Shown here piece after piece: positions 14,060 to 23,288 of a stretch of DNA of 46,903 nucleotides. Position numbers and translations under genes: made by a program. The notes beneath the pieces are model-generated. The model made no database searches, was not told where the DNA came from, and was given only the letters and a program-made list of their open reading frames with translations. Each line of letters begins with the position of its first letter. The stretch's first letter is position 1. The DNA is from Lachnospiraceae bacterium (GTDB lineage: Bacteria > Bacillota > Clostridia > Lachnospirales > Lachnospiraceae): positions 1 to 46,903 of the forward strand of contig JAFLSW010000017.1 in NCBI GenBank assembly GCA_022510725.1, given 5' to 3'.

Positions 14060-14996
14060 TCGAGAATATGAAAAAACAAAAGCCTTCCGGTTCTTCCGTT
14101 GGATGCAGGGCACCAAAGATCCTTATCTGGGCAAGCTGGAAATGCATCCGGGAACACCCCGTGAGGATACCCATACCTTAGAGGAGATCATGGAGGAAGA
14201 AGACCGGGCGCTGGAAAAGGTTTATGATACCTCCAATAAGTGGGTCTGGCTCTTTCAAAGGCTCTATTTCTGGGCTTCTTTGATATTCTGCCTGGCATTG
14301 GGTACGATCCTTCTTATCATGGTAGCCAATCTGCCTTTAGCCGGTACAGTGGACCGGCCTATTAATAATGAAGTGTCACAGGTCTATATTGAAAACGGTA
14401 TACAGGATACGGGTGCGGTCAATGTGGTAACGGGCATGATCTTAAATTATCGTGCTTTTGATACCTTCGGCGAGACCTGCGTGCTGTTTATTGCCACTAC
14501 CTGCGTCATGGTACTTTTGATGAAGGAAGAGGAGAAGATCCGTCAGGATATGAGCCTAAATGACCGTATTTATGAGCCTAAGAATGATGTGATCCTGCAA
14601 AAAGTGGCCTTTGTCCTTGTACCGGTAGTATTTATCTTTGGTATCTATGTGATCTTAAACGGGCATTTATCTCCCGGCGGCGGATTTTCCGGCGGAGCCA
14701 TGATCGGAGCGGGCATGATCTTATATGTCAGCGCTTTTGGATTTGACAAAATGCAGAAGTTTTTTAATGAAAAGACTTATGTGGTGGTAAAGGTAGGGGC
14801 CCTCTGCACTTATTGTGCTGTGATCAGCTATTACTTATTTATGGGAGCCAACGATCTGGATAATCACATTTCCTTAGGTGTGCCGGGCATGATCTTTTCT
14901 GCCGGCATCATCCTGTGGCTGAATATATTTGTAGGCATTGAAGTGGCATGTACCATGTATGCTTTTTATGCCCTGTTTCGGAGAGGAGGGCTGTAG
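14040..14996 (+). CDS. mrpB: MbhE-MrpB fusion antiporter subunit
   Basis: 318 residues. An unusual charged cytoplasmic N-terminus of about 70 residues precedes the first helix. Residues about 75-165 are MbhE-like, with NEVSQVYIENGIQDTGAVNVVTG (in part) and the FDTFGETCVLF motif, a sequence that in canonical Mrp lies at the end of MrpA. Residues about 178-318 are MnhB/MrpB-like, with GHLSPGGGFSGGAMIGAGMIL and the four-helix remainder. So one protein joins two modules that are separate in Mbh hydrogenases (MbhE, MbhF). An AAAGGAG ribosome site lies inside the preceding gene. mrpC begins directly after. Confidence 0.88.
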   Translation: MSRRKSDREYEKTKAFRFFRWMQGTKDPYLGKLEMHPGTPREDTHTLEEIMEEEDRALEKVYDTSNKWVWLFQRLYFWASLIFCLALGTILLIMVANLPLAGTVDRPINNEVSQVYIENGIQDTGAVNVVTGMILNYRAFDTFGETCVLFIATTCVMVLLMKEEEKIRQDMSLNDRIYEPKNDVILQKVAFVLVPVVFIFGIYVILNGHLSPGGGFSGGAMIGAGMILYVSAFGFDKMQKFFNEKTYVVVKVGALCTYCAVISYYLFMGANDLDNHISLGVPGMIFSAGIILWLNIFVGIEVACTMYAFYALFRRGGL

Positions 14997-14997
14997 G

Positions 14998-15369
14998 ATG
15001 GAAGGATTGTTTTATAATTACGGAGAAGCCGTTGCGGCTGTTTTATTTGCCATCGGCTTTGCCAATCTGCTTTTGCAGAAAAATCTGATCAAAAAGATCA
15101 TCGGTCTGAACTTCATGGATACAGCTACCTATCTGTTTTTGGCGGAAAAGGGTTATATTGCCGGCAGAATGGCGCCTATTATCGTAGATGGCGTACAGGA
15201 TATGGATGCCTATATCAACCCCATACCAAGCGGTCTGGTGCTGACCGGTATCGTTGTATCCGTATCCGTTACGGCTTTGATGCTTTCTCTGACCATAAGG
15301 CTGTATCAAAGATACCATACCCTGGATATGGATGAGATCTCTACCTTACTGAAAAAGGAGGAAAGATAA
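14998..15369 (+). CDS. mrpC: Mrp/Mnh antiporter subunit C (NuoK-like)
   Basis: 123 residues with three helices, related to NuoK of complex I. Signatures: NLLLQKNLIKKIIGLNFMDTA in the first half and PIPSGLVLTGIVVSVSVTALMLSLTIRLY (family form: ALVLTxIVIxxAxTA) in the second. I use ATG 14998, one nt past the preceding stop and preceded by a GGAGGG site; the frame continues upstream but inside mrpB. Confidence 0.92.
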   Translation: MEGLFYNYGEAVAAVLFAIGFANLLLQKNLIKKIIGLNFMDTATYLFLAEKGYIAGRMAPIIVDGVQDMDAYINPIPSGLVLTGIVVSVSVTALMLSLTIRLYQRYHTLDMDEISTLLKKEER

Positions 15370-15370
15370 C

Positions 15371-16864
15371 ATGGAACTGATTTATAATTTTCCCTGCTTT
15401 TCTCTGATTTTATCCATGTGTGCCGCCATCGTTTCTTCCGGTTTGAAAGGGAAATGGGCCAGAAGGCTGAATCTTTTTGTGATCTGCACCATCTGTGTGC
15501 TTTCTGCCTGTACCCTGTATTTTACCTTTGTAACGGGACAGAGCTATGTGTATAAAATGGGACGGTTTCCTGCTCCCTGGGGCAATGAGATCCGTTTTGG
15601 CAACCTGGAAGCCCTTACTGCGCTGTTTTTCAGCGTTGTGATGCTGCTTTGTATTTTGGGAGGCAGGAAGCATCTGTTTACGGAAGTGGACCCTTTTAAG
15701 GAAAACCTGTACTATGTGCTTTCCAACCTGCTTTTAAGCTCTTTGTTGGCCTTAGTCTATACCAACGATATGTTTACCGCCTATGTGTTTGTGGAGATCA
15801 ATACCATTTCCGCCTGCGGTCTGATCATGATCAGGGAAAACGGTCACACTTTGGAGGCGGCTGTCCGCTACATGGTCATGAGCTTGATCGGTTCCGGCCT
15901 GTTGCTGTTTGGTCTTTGTATTTTGTATGGCATCACCGGACATCTGCTTATGAGCAACATCAAGGAACAGGTTACGATCTTAGCCCGGACAGGAGGGTAT
16001 CATATTCCCCTGGTCATTGCCATTATCTTTGTGGGTGTGGGTCTGGCGGTAAAAAGCGCCTTGTTCCCCTTCCACTCCTGGCTGCCGGATTCCTATGGCT
16101 ATTCCACGGTTTCCAGCGCTGCTATTTTGTCCAGTCTGGTATCCAAGGGCTATCTGTTTTTGCTTATTAAGTTCTTTTATCGTGTCATCGGATTTGAAGT
16201 CATTGCAGAAAGCCGACTGTTTAATGTGTTCTTTGTATTCGGCCTCTGTGGTATGATCTTTGGCTCCATAAGCGCCATCAGGGAAAACGATATCCGCAGG
16301 ATGATCGCCTTTTCCTCTGTGGCACAGGTGGGATATATTTATATGGGCTTTGGTCTGGGAATCGAAGCGGGCATGATCGCTGCCATCTTCCATATCTTTT
16401 CCCATGGAGCTACCAAGAGTCTGTTGTTTATCTCAGCCTCCGGCCTGTCTGATGTATCGGGAAACAGCAAGAAGTTTGGAGAACTGACCGGCGCAGGATA
16501 TCGGAATGTGATCGCAGGAGCTGCCTTTACGGTAGGAGCTCTTTCCATGGTGGGTGTGCCCTTGTTTTCCGGTTTTATCAGCAAGATCCTCTTTGCCAGA
16601 GCCGGTGTCATGGTAGGCATTAAAAAGATGCTGCCCACCCTAATCTGTCTGGCAGTCAGCACCATCTTAAATACCATTTACTTTATGAAGACGGTGCTGC
16701 GTATTTATACGCCTGTTAAAAATGAGTATCAGCCAAAGAAGTGGAAGGAAGATATTCTTTACGGCACTGTCTGCCTTCTCTTTATCGGATTAAATATTTT
16801 CCTTGGTATGTATTCCGAGCCCATTGTAGAATTGATCCGTTCCGGGCTTTCGGTCTTTTCATAG
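15371..16864 (+). CDS. mrpD: MrpD/NuoN-like proton-channel subunit 1
   Basis: 497 residues, about 14 membrane helices, member of the NuoL/M/N-MrpA/D family that moves H+ or Na+ across the membrane. The conserved TM5 Glu is at 142 (FVEINTISACG) and the TM7 Lys at 228 (GLAVKSALFPFHSWLPDSY). A second Lys and broken helix lie further on (IRRMIAFSSVAQVGYIYMG). Directly follows mrpC, the position of mrpD in standard Mrp operons, so it is the best candidate for true MrpD. It starts one nt after mrpC. Confidence 0.9.
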   Translation: MELIYNFPCFSLILSMCAAIVSSGLKGKWARRLNLFVICTICVLSACTLYFTFVTGQSYVYKMGRFPAPWGNEIRFGNLEALTALFFSVVMLLCILGGRKHLFTEVDPFKENLYYVLSNLLLSSLLALVYTNDMFTAYVFVEINTISACGLIMIRENGHTLEAAVRYMVMSLIGSGLLLFGLCILYGITGHLLMSNIKEQVTILARTGGYHIPLVIAIIFVGVGLAVKSALFPFHSWLPDSYGYSTVSSAAILSSLVSKGYLFLLIKFFYRVIGFEVIAESRLFNVFFVFGLCGMIFGSISAIRENDIRRMIAFSSVAQVGYIYMGFGLGIEAGMIAAIFHIFSHGATKSLLFISASGLSDVSGNSKKFGELTGAGYRNVIAGAAFTVGALSMVGVPLFSGFISKILFARAGVMVGIKKMLPTLICLAVSTILNTIYFMKTVLRIYTPVKNEYQPKKWKEDILYGTVCLLFIGLNIFLGMYSEPIVELIRSGLSVFS

Positions 16865-16875
16865 GAGTGTGAAAC

Positions 16876-18354
16876 ATGTTGGATGAAAGCATTTTAATCA
16901 TCATAGCCATCTTATTTCCCATTTTGGCGGGAACCATTTTGTTGTTTATAAAAGAACCAAAGAGCCGTAATAGTCTGCTTCTTTATGTATCCCTGGTTTT
17001 TGTGATCTGCGGCATTCTGACCGTCGGTATCCTTTTGGGAAAAGAGCAGGAGTTATATCTGTTCTCCTTAACGGAAGAACTGCCTATCCTGTTTAAGCTG
17101 GATGCGTTGGGAAAGCTGTTCTTGACCATTGCCGGCATTTTGTGGTGCGGGGCGGGTATCTTCTCCTTTTCTTATATGAAACATGAGCAGCGGGAGAAGC
17201 GGTATTTTGGTTTTTATCTCATTACCTTTGGTGTACTGACCGGACTTTCCTGTGCCGGAAATCTGATCACCATGTATGCCTTTTTTGAATTCATGACATT
17301 GGCGTCCTTTCCTTTGGTACTGCATAGTCAGACCAGAGCGTCCATTATGGCTTCCTTAAAATACCTGATGTATTCCTTTTTTGGAGCCTATATGGCGCTG
17401 TTTGGCGTATTTTTCCTATGCTACTATGAATCCACCCTAAGCTTTGTGCCGGGAGGTGCCCTGGGACAGGGAGTGGCAGACCACAGAGAACTGATGCTGT
17501 TTGCAGCCTGCCTGATGATCTTAGGCTTTAGTGTGAAGGCAGGATGCTTTCCCCTTCATGCATGGCTTCCCACAGCCCATCCCGTAGCGCCGGCGCCTGC
17601 CAGTGCGGTACTCTCCGGCGTTATTGTAAAGGCAGGTATCTTTGCCATTATCAGGGTGATCTTTTATCAGTTTGGACCTGATTTTATCAAAGGCACCTAT
17701 GTGCAATATGTGCTCCTGACCTTATCCCTGATCACGGTCTTTATGGGTTCTATGCTGGCCTTTCGGGAAAAGGTGTTGAAAAAGAGGCTGGCCTATTCTA
17801 CGGTGAGTCAGCTTTCCTATATTTTGGTGGGCATTGGGTTCTTAACACCGGAAAGTCTGACAGGCGCTTTTTGGCATATGGCTGCCCACGGTGTGATCAA
17901 ATGTGTCCTGTTCCTTTGCGCAGGTGCGATCATCGTGAGAACCGGCATTACTTCTGTGGAACACTTGAAAGGAATCGGTAAAAAGATGCCTATTACCATC
18001 TGGTGCTTTACCATTGCTTCTCTGGGACTGATCGGCATTCCGCCTACGAGCGGATTTATCAGCAAATGGCATCTGGCAATGGGTGCCCTGGATTCCGGCA
18101 TAGGGATATTCCAATATGTGGCACCTGTCGTATTACTGGTCAGCGCACTGCTGACGGCAGGATATCTTCTTCCGGTGCCCATACAGGGATTCTTCCCGGG
18201 AGCGGATTATGACTATGGAAGTGAAAGCAAGTGTGAAAGTGATCCGGATATGGTCATTCCATTGATCGTTTTGGCGGCTTTATCCCTTTTACTGGGAATA
18301 TTTTCCAAGGGACTGACGGAGTATTTTATGCTCCTTGCAAACAGTCTTTTGTAG
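16876..18354 (+). CDS. MrpD/NuoM-like proton-channel subunit 2
   Basis: 492 residues of the same antiporter-like family. TM5 Glu is at 138 (FFEFMTLASFPLVLH) and TM7 Lys at 221 (SVKAGCFPLHAWLPTAHP). PAPASAVLSGVIVKAGIFAI is the classical motif with its second Lys. It is clearly diverged from the first copy, resembling NuoM-type subunits of Ech/Mbh hydrogenases more than MrpD. Its presence next to two more copies is not part of a standard Mrp set. Eleven nt separate it from the preceding gene, and a GGAGTGTG site precedes its ATG. Confidence 0.88.
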   Translation: MLDESILIIIAILFPILAGTILLFIKEPKSRNSLLLYVSLVFVICGILTVGILLGKEQELYLFSLTEELPILFKLDALGKLFLTIAGILWCGAGIFSFSYMKHEQREKRYFGFYLITFGVLTGLSCAGNLITMYAFFEFMTLASFPLVLHSQTRASIMASLKYLMYSFFGAYMALFGVFFLCYYESTLSFVPGGALGQGVADHRELMLFAACLMILGFSVKAGCFPLHAWLPTAHPVAPAPASAVLSGVIVKAGIFAIIRVIFYQFGPDFIKGTYVQYVLLTLSLITVFMGSMLAFREKVLKKRLAYSTVSQLSYILVGIGFLTPESLTGAFWHMAAHGVIKCVLFLCAGAIIVRTGITSVEHLKGIGKKMPITIWCFTIASLGLIGIPPTSGFISKWHLAMGALDSGIGIFQYVAPVVLLVSALLTAGYLLPVPIQGFFPGADYDYGSESKCESDPDMVIPLIVLAALSLLLGIFSKGLTEYFMLLANSLL

Positions 18355-18369
18355 GAAGGCGGTAACAGA

Positions 18370-19845
18370 ATGAATGAAGTGATGTTATCAATAATTGTCA
18401 TATTGCCTCTGATCACAGGGGTTTTGATTCCCTTGCTCCCCTTCAAAAAGAGGAACAGCATGCTTTTCTTTATTGAAACGGCAGTGATCTTAAACAGCAT
18501 TTTGGTCTGGATGCTTTTGTTACATCGGCCGGAAGAGGGCTTTACCCTGATACACTTTACCGGTAATCTGTCTGTGACCTTTAAGCTGGATGGGCTTGCC
18601 TGTGTATTTGCAGGGTTGATCTCCCTTTTGTGGCCCCTGGCTACGCTGTATTCCTTTGAATATATGAAGCATGAGGGGCATGAAAAGGTATTTTTCATGT
18701 TTTATACGGTTACCTACGGCGTTACTCTGGGTATTGCTACCAGTGCCAATATTTTTTCCATGTATTTCTTTTATGAAATCTTAACCCTGGTAACGGTGCC
18801 TATGGTGCTGCATACCCTGAAAAGAGAAGCGGTATTGGCGGCAAGAACTTACCTGTATTACTCCATAGGCGGAGCGGCTTTTGCCTTTATCGGTATGATC
18901 ATGGTGATCGTTTACGGAACCACAACGGATTTTATCTATGGGGGCGTGTTGAACCAGGGCAGTTATCCGGGAAATGTGAATTTATTGCTGTTAGTCTATG
19001 TACTGGCTTTCATGGGCTTTGGGGTAAAGGCGGCTATCTGGCCTTTCTGCGGATGGCTTCCCAAGGCAGGTGTAGCGCCTACGCCGGTTACCGCTTTACT
19101 CCATGCGGTAGCGGTGGTAAAATCCGGTGCTTTCGCCATTATGCGCCTTACCTATTACAGCTTTGGTACGGACTTTTTAAGGGGCACCTGGGCACAGGAT
19201 GTGGTCATGGGATTTACCATTTTTACCATTGTCTTCGGATGCTCCATGGCGGTAAAGGAGCGGCACTTAAAACGCCGCCTTGCTTACTCCACCATCAGTA
19301 ATTTAAGTTATATCTTATATGGCGTGACCATTATGACTCCTCTGGGACTTTTAGGCGCTTTGGTCCATATGGTAAGCCATGCTTTTATGAAGATCTGTTC
19401 CTTTTTCTGCGCCGGTGCCATCATGTACCAGAGCGGAAAAGAATATGTATATCAACTGAATGGTTTTGGAAAGAAAATGCCTAAGACCTTTGGCATCTTT
19501 ACCCTTTCCGCCCTTGCCTTAATGGGTATGCCGGGCTTATGCGGCTTTATTGCCAAATTCCGCTTGGCGGAGGCAGCGGTAACAAGCCAGAATACTTTGG
19601 CTTATGTGGGTATCGGCGCTTTGTTGATCTCAGCCATCCTAACAGCCATCTATATGCTGGGTATTGTGATCCGGGCCTTTTTCCCTTCCAGAGATTTTGA
19701 TGAAGACGGAATAGGGGATATCAAGGATCCTAATTGGATGATGCTTTTGCCTTTGGGGCTGTTTGCTGTGGGGATCGTAGTCATGGGACTTTATCCGGGG
19801 CCTTTGCTTAAACTGTTTTCAGACATTTCCAATGGGCTGTTTTAG
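18370..19845 (+). CDS. NuoM/MrpD-like proton-channel subunit 3
   Basis: 491 residues. TM5 Glu is at 136 (FYEILTLVTVPMVLH) and TM7 Lys at 220 (GVKAAIWPFCGWLPKAGVAPTP). The histidine of the usual FHxWLP motif is replaced by Cys (PFCGWLP) and the following SxVxSG stretch reads TALLHAVAVVKSG, so the proton path chemistry may differ. The rest follows the family (RRLAYSTISNLSYILYG). A GAAGGCGG site precedes the ATG. It lies between the second and fourth channel subunits at 14-15 nt spacing. Confidence 0.86.
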   Translation: MNEVMLSIIVILPLITGVLIPLLPFKKRNSMLFFIETAVILNSILVWMLLLHRPEEGFTLIHFTGNLSVTFKLDGLACVFAGLISLLWPLATLYSFEYMKHEGHEKVFFMFYTVTYGVTLGIATSANIFSMYFFYEILTLVTVPMVLHTLKREAVLAARTYLYYSIGGAAFAFIGMIMVIVYGTTTDFIYGGVLNQGSYPGNVNLLLLVYVLAFMGFGVKAAIWPFCGWLPKAGVAPTPVTALLHAVAVVKSGAFAIMRLTYYSFGTDFLRGTWAQDVVMGFTIFTIVFGCSMAVKERHLKRRLAYSTISNLSYILYGVTIMTPLGLLGALVHMVSHAFMKICSFFCAGAIMYQSGKEYVYQLNGFGKKMPKTFGIFTLSALALMGMPGLCGFIAKFRLAEAAVTSQNTLAYVGIGALLISAILTAIYMLGIVIRAFFPSRDFDEDGIGDIKDPNWMMLLPLGLFAVGIVVMGLYPGPLLKLFSDISNGLF

Positions 19846-19859
19846 AAAGGAGGAGGCGT

Positions 19860-21965
19860 ATGGATCGTAACGCGGTATTAGGATGTCTCATTTTTCTGCC
19901 TATGGCAGGAGCCTTCGTTTCCTATGTGATCGGACGGTTTCGTAAAAATATCAGGGATTGTTTTGCAGATGCATTGGTCATCCTGGAATTTATCCTGGCA
20001 CTCTTTTTGTTTGTGGACTTTGGGAAAAGCGGGACTGCCCAGTTTCATATAGAAGAATTTGCAGGCTATGGCATCCATTTTGTTATGGACGGCTTCCGCA
20101 GCATTTATGCACTGATAGCGGCCCTTATGTGGATGATGACCACTGTTTTTTCCGGAGAGTATTTTAGAAGCTATCGCAATCGGAACCGGTATTATCTCTT
20201 TACCCTCCTGACGCTGGGAGCTACTATGGGCGTATTTTTATCTGCCGATCTGTATACTGCCTTTATCTTTTTTGAGATGATGTCCTTTACCTCCTATGTA
20301 TGGGTGGCACATGATGAAAAGAAAGCCTCCATGCGGGCGGCTCAGACATATCTTGCGGTGGCGGTGATCGGCGGTATGATCATGCTCATGGGTCTGTTCC
20401 TCTTGTATCATACCCTGGGAACTTTGGAGATCGCCTCTTTATTGGAAGCAGGAAGGCTTTGTGAAAACAAGGGACTGCTTTATGCAGCAGGAACCTGTAT
20501 TGCCATCGGTTTTGGTGCAAAAGCAGGTGCTTTCCCCCTTCATATCTGGCTTCCCAAGGCACATCCGGTAGCGCCGGCTCCGGCATCGGCCCTGTTATCC
20601 GGTATTTTAACCAAGTCCGGTATCTTTGGGGTGCTGGCAGTCAGCTGCAGCCTGTTCTATGGGGATGCCCTTTGGGGAGAGGCTATTTTGATCATCGGAA
20701 CCATTACCATGTTTTCGGGAGCGGTGCTGGCTCTGTTTTCGGTGGATCTAAAGAGGACCCTTGCCTGCTCCTCCATGTCACAGATCGGATTTATCCTGGT
20801 GGGCATAGGCATGCAGGGACTGCTTGGATTTTTGAAAGAGGGAAAAGCTTTGGCCGGAGCGGGAACCCTGCTTCATATGATCAACCATTCCCTCATTAAG
20901 CTGGTGCTGTTTATGGCAGCTGGTGTGGTCTTTATGAATATCCATAAGCTGGATCTAAATGAGATCAGGGGCTTTGGCAGGAAAAAACCGCTGCTTTGCT
21001 TTGTTTTCCTGATGGGGGCTTTGGGCATTGGCGGCATTCCGCTTTTTAACGGCTATGTAAGCAAGACACTGCTTCATGAATCCATTGTGGAATACAGGGA
21101 ATATTATTTCTTATCCTCACAGATGGCAGGAAGCGGTTTTCTGCCGGAGGGCATGGCTTTTATCGAGTGGATCTTTTTAGTAAGCGGCGGTCTTACCGTT
21201 GCCTATATGACCAAGTTGTTTATTGCTGTTTTTGTGGAAAAGAACAGGGATGAACAGGTGCAGAAGAGCTTTGATGAAAAGAAGAACTATATGAATGTGG
21301 CAAGCGGAATCAGCCTGACAGTAAGCGCGCTTTTGATCCCTGCTTTGGGTATGCTGCCAAATCTTTTGATGGATGGTCTGGCAGATCGGGGCAGAGATTT
21401 TATGCATGCAGGGCATTTAGAAGAGGTGCATTATTTTTCTTTGGAAAGTCTAAAAGGAGCGGGGATCTCCATGGGGATCGGCATTTTGGTCTATTGTCTC
21501 ATCGTCCGTTTCCTGCTGATGAAGAAGACAGAAGCAGGCAGGGTATATGTGGACAGATGGCCCTCTAAGCTGGATCTGGAAAACGGCTTATATCGTCCGA
21601 TCCTTAAGGCCTTAAACGGCCTATGCGGTTTCTTTTGCCGTATTTTGGACAGCCTGGTGGATTGGATCGTGGTATTCCTTCGAAAGACCGTATACCGAGA
21701 CAGACCTTTCCCCTTTGAGCTGCAGGAAGGCACCATGTTTACCTACAGGCTGGGTACCATCTGTAATAAGGTGCAGACCTGGGTAGAGAAGAAATTTCCC
21801 AATCCCAAAAGGAGGCATCATGAATTTGTCCATGAGTTTGCACTTGTTCATTTACAGCTCATAGAGAACAGGATGGTCATTTCCAGAAGTCTTTCCTTTG
21901 GGTTGTTGTTGATCTGTATCGGCTTGATCCTGACTACCATATATCTGCTAGGCGTACATTGGTAA
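19860..21965 (+). CDS. Large NuoL/HyfB/MrpA-N-like proton-channel subunit
   Basis: 701 residues. The core of about 500 residues is a NuoL-family channel with TM5 Glu at 139 (FFEMMSFTSYVWVAHDE) and TM7 Lys at 221 (GAKAGAFPLHIWLPKAHPVAPAPASALLSG). The C-terminal 150 residues carry amphipathic and membrane segments (YVDRWPSKLDLENGLYRP, VDWIVVFLRKTVYRDRPFP) and end in one further helix, resembling the lateral-helix extension of NuoL, HyfB or MbhH rather than the MbhD-MbhE tail of MrpA. AAAGGAGGAGG precedes the ATG. Last gene of the operon; no hydrogenase, quinone-binding or Fe-S subunit follows. Confidence 0.86.
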   Translation: MDRNAVLGCLIFLPMAGAFVSYVIGRFRKNIRDCFADALVILEFILALFLFVDFGKSGTAQFHIEEFAGYGIHFVMDGFRSIYALIAALMWMMTTVFSGEYFRSYRNRNRYYLFTLLTLGATMGVFLSADLYTAFIFFEMMSFTSYVWVAHDEKKASMRAAQTYLAVAVIGGMIMLMGLFLLYHTLGTLEIASLLEAGRLCENKGLLYAAGTCIAIGFGAKAGAFPLHIWLPKAHPVAPAPASALLSGILTKSGIFGVLAVSCSLFYGDALWGEAILIIGTITMFSGAVLALFSVDLKRTLACSSMSQIGFILVGIGMQGLLGFLKEGKALAGAGTLLHMINHSLIKLVLFMAAGVVFMNIHKLDLNEIRGFGRKKPLLCFVFLMGALGIGGIPLFNGYVSKTLLHESIVEYREYYFLSSQMAGSGFLPEGMAFIEWIFLVSGGLTVAYMTKLFIAVFVEKNRDEQVQKSFDEKKNYMNVASGISLTVSALLIPALGMLPNLLMDGLADRGRDFMHAGHLEEVHYFSLESLKGAGISMGIGILVYCLIVRFLLMKKTEAGRVYVDRWPSKLDLENGLYRPILKALNGLCGFFCRILDSLVDWIVVFLRKTVYRDRPFPFELQEGTMFTYRLGTICNKVQTWVEKKFPNPKRRHHEFVHEFALVHLQLIENRMVISRSLSFGLLLICIGLILTTIYLLGVHW

Positions 21966-21974
21966 AAAAGCAGA

Positions 21975-23279
21975 TCAAATCAGTTCCATGATAAAGGTAC
22001 TCCCTCCGCCGGGAGTATCTTTTACTTTGATAGAGCCTTTGTGTCCTTCCACGATCTCTTTGGCAATGCTAAGTCCCAGACCAAAGTGTTCTTTCTCACT
22101 GCGGGATTCATCGGACCGATAGAAGCGTTCAAAGATCTGTTTTTTATCCTGATCCAAAATGCCGATACCGGTATCCGCCACGGAAAAAACAAAATGCCTT
22201 TTCCCGCTTTTATGATAGGAAAGGGAGGCAGTGATGCTGCCGCCTCTTTCGGTATAGCTGATGGCATTATGAAGCAAAATGGACAATACCTGCTCTATTT
22301 TGTGCTTATCACAATAAAGGGGCGGAATGGATTCCTCCGGCAGAAGGGCGGAAAGGGTCAGGCCCTTTTCATTTGCCATAGGCTCAAAGGCCTCCACACA
22401 GTTTAAAAGCAGAGTATCCGCCTCTGATTCCTCCTTTTCCAGAGTGATCTGAGAGACGGAAAGGCTGGCGGATAACAGCATTTCATTTAACAAGCGTTTC
22501 ATCACGCCGCCTTCGTTTTCTATGATGTCGCACAGCCTTTTTTGTTCTTTTTTATCCTCTGATGGGATCAAAGCGGCGCAGGAGAGCATGACGGATAGGG
22601 GCGTCCGCAGCTCATGGGAGGCGGAGGCGATAAAGCGTTCTTGTTTTTCCGTACTTTCCTTTACCGGGCGCAGGGCATAGCCTGTGAGCTGATGGAAAAA
22701 CAGATATAAAACCAAAATTGCCAATAGGTTTATGAGGGCAAAAAACAGCCATTGCCAGATCAACTGCTTCTGATAGGAAGACTGGGGTGAAATGATAAAA
22801 AGGGAAAGCTGTCCCTGCTCTTTGGAAAGAATGGCGGCGCACACATAGAACTTATCCTTGCTCAAGAGGCCGGTTCTTTTTTCATAGATAAATTCTGTAT
22901 GATAGGCAAAGATCAGTCCCTTTGGCATGTCGTCAAAATGATCCTCATAGTAATCCTTTACTTCCGTCAAAAGGGCCTGTTTGTCCTGCCGTTCTTCATT
23001 TTCTACAATGTTTCCGTATAAAAAGGGCGTACCGTTATCCTCCAGATAGACCAGATAGCGTCCGCCGGCTTCCAAAGAGGAGAGGTAAGTGCCTGAGATC
23101 ACAGTGGTATTTTCCAAACTGGAGACTACATTGTTCATATCGCTTTGAAAAGTCTGAAATCGGTTTTTCCACAAATTATTTTCCCATACAAACAGATAGA
23201 TCAGGGTAGTAAGTATTAAGATGCCGCCTGTGACTCCTGTGCCAAGAAGGGTCAGGCGAAGATGTACTTTCTTTAACAT
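21975..23279 (-). CDS. Membrane sensor histidine kinase
   Basis: 434 residues. An N-terminal membrane helix (residues about 10-32), an extracellular domain of about 130 residues and a second helix (WLFFALINLLAILVLYLFF) frame the sensor. The phosphoacceptor motif is SASHELRTPLSVML. The ATPase domain has an N box around LLHNAISYTERGG, the G1 box VADTGIGI and the G2 region FGLGLSIAKE. It is the second gene of a two-gene operon, nine nt after the response regulator, with an AAGGAG site in that gap. The signal is unknown; the divergent lipoprotein operon is the likely target through the regulator. Confidence 0.92.
   Translation of the reverse strand: MLKKVHLRLTLLGTGVTGGILILTTLIYLFVWENNLWKNRFQTFQSDMNNVVSSLENTTVISGTYLSSLEAGGRYLVYLEDNGTPFLYGNIVENEERQDKQALLTEVKDYYEDHFDDMPKGLIFAYHTEFIYEKRTGLLSKDKFYVCAAILSKEQGQLSLFIISPQSSYQKQLIWQWLFFALINLLAILVLYLFFHQLTGYALRPVKESTEKQERFIASASHELRTPLSVMLSCAALIPSEDKKEQKRLCDIIENEGGVMKRLLNEMLLSASLSVSQITLEKEESEADTLLLNCVEAFEPMANEKGLTLSALLPEESIPPLYCDKHKIEQVLSILLHNAISYTERGGSITASLSYHKSGKRHFVFSVADTGIGILDQDKKQIFERFYRSDESRSEKEHFGLGLSIAKEIVEGHKGSIKVKDTPGGGSTFIMELI
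21996..22023 (+). terminator. Possible terminator of the antiporter operon inside the kinase gene
   Basis: GGTACTCCC (21996-22004) pairs with GGGAGTATC (22011-22019) over nine pairs (one G-T), loop TCCGCC, then TTTT. It falls in the last codons of the convergent kinase gene (DTPGGGS), so the same bases may serve both. Confidence 0.4.
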
Positions 23280-23288
23280 AGTATCTCC

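Noticed and set aside
12651-21965. Respiratory complex I or membrane-bound hydrogenase operon
   Set aside because: Only membrane-arm subunits are present; no Fe-S, flavin or Ni-Fe subunit is seen in the window.
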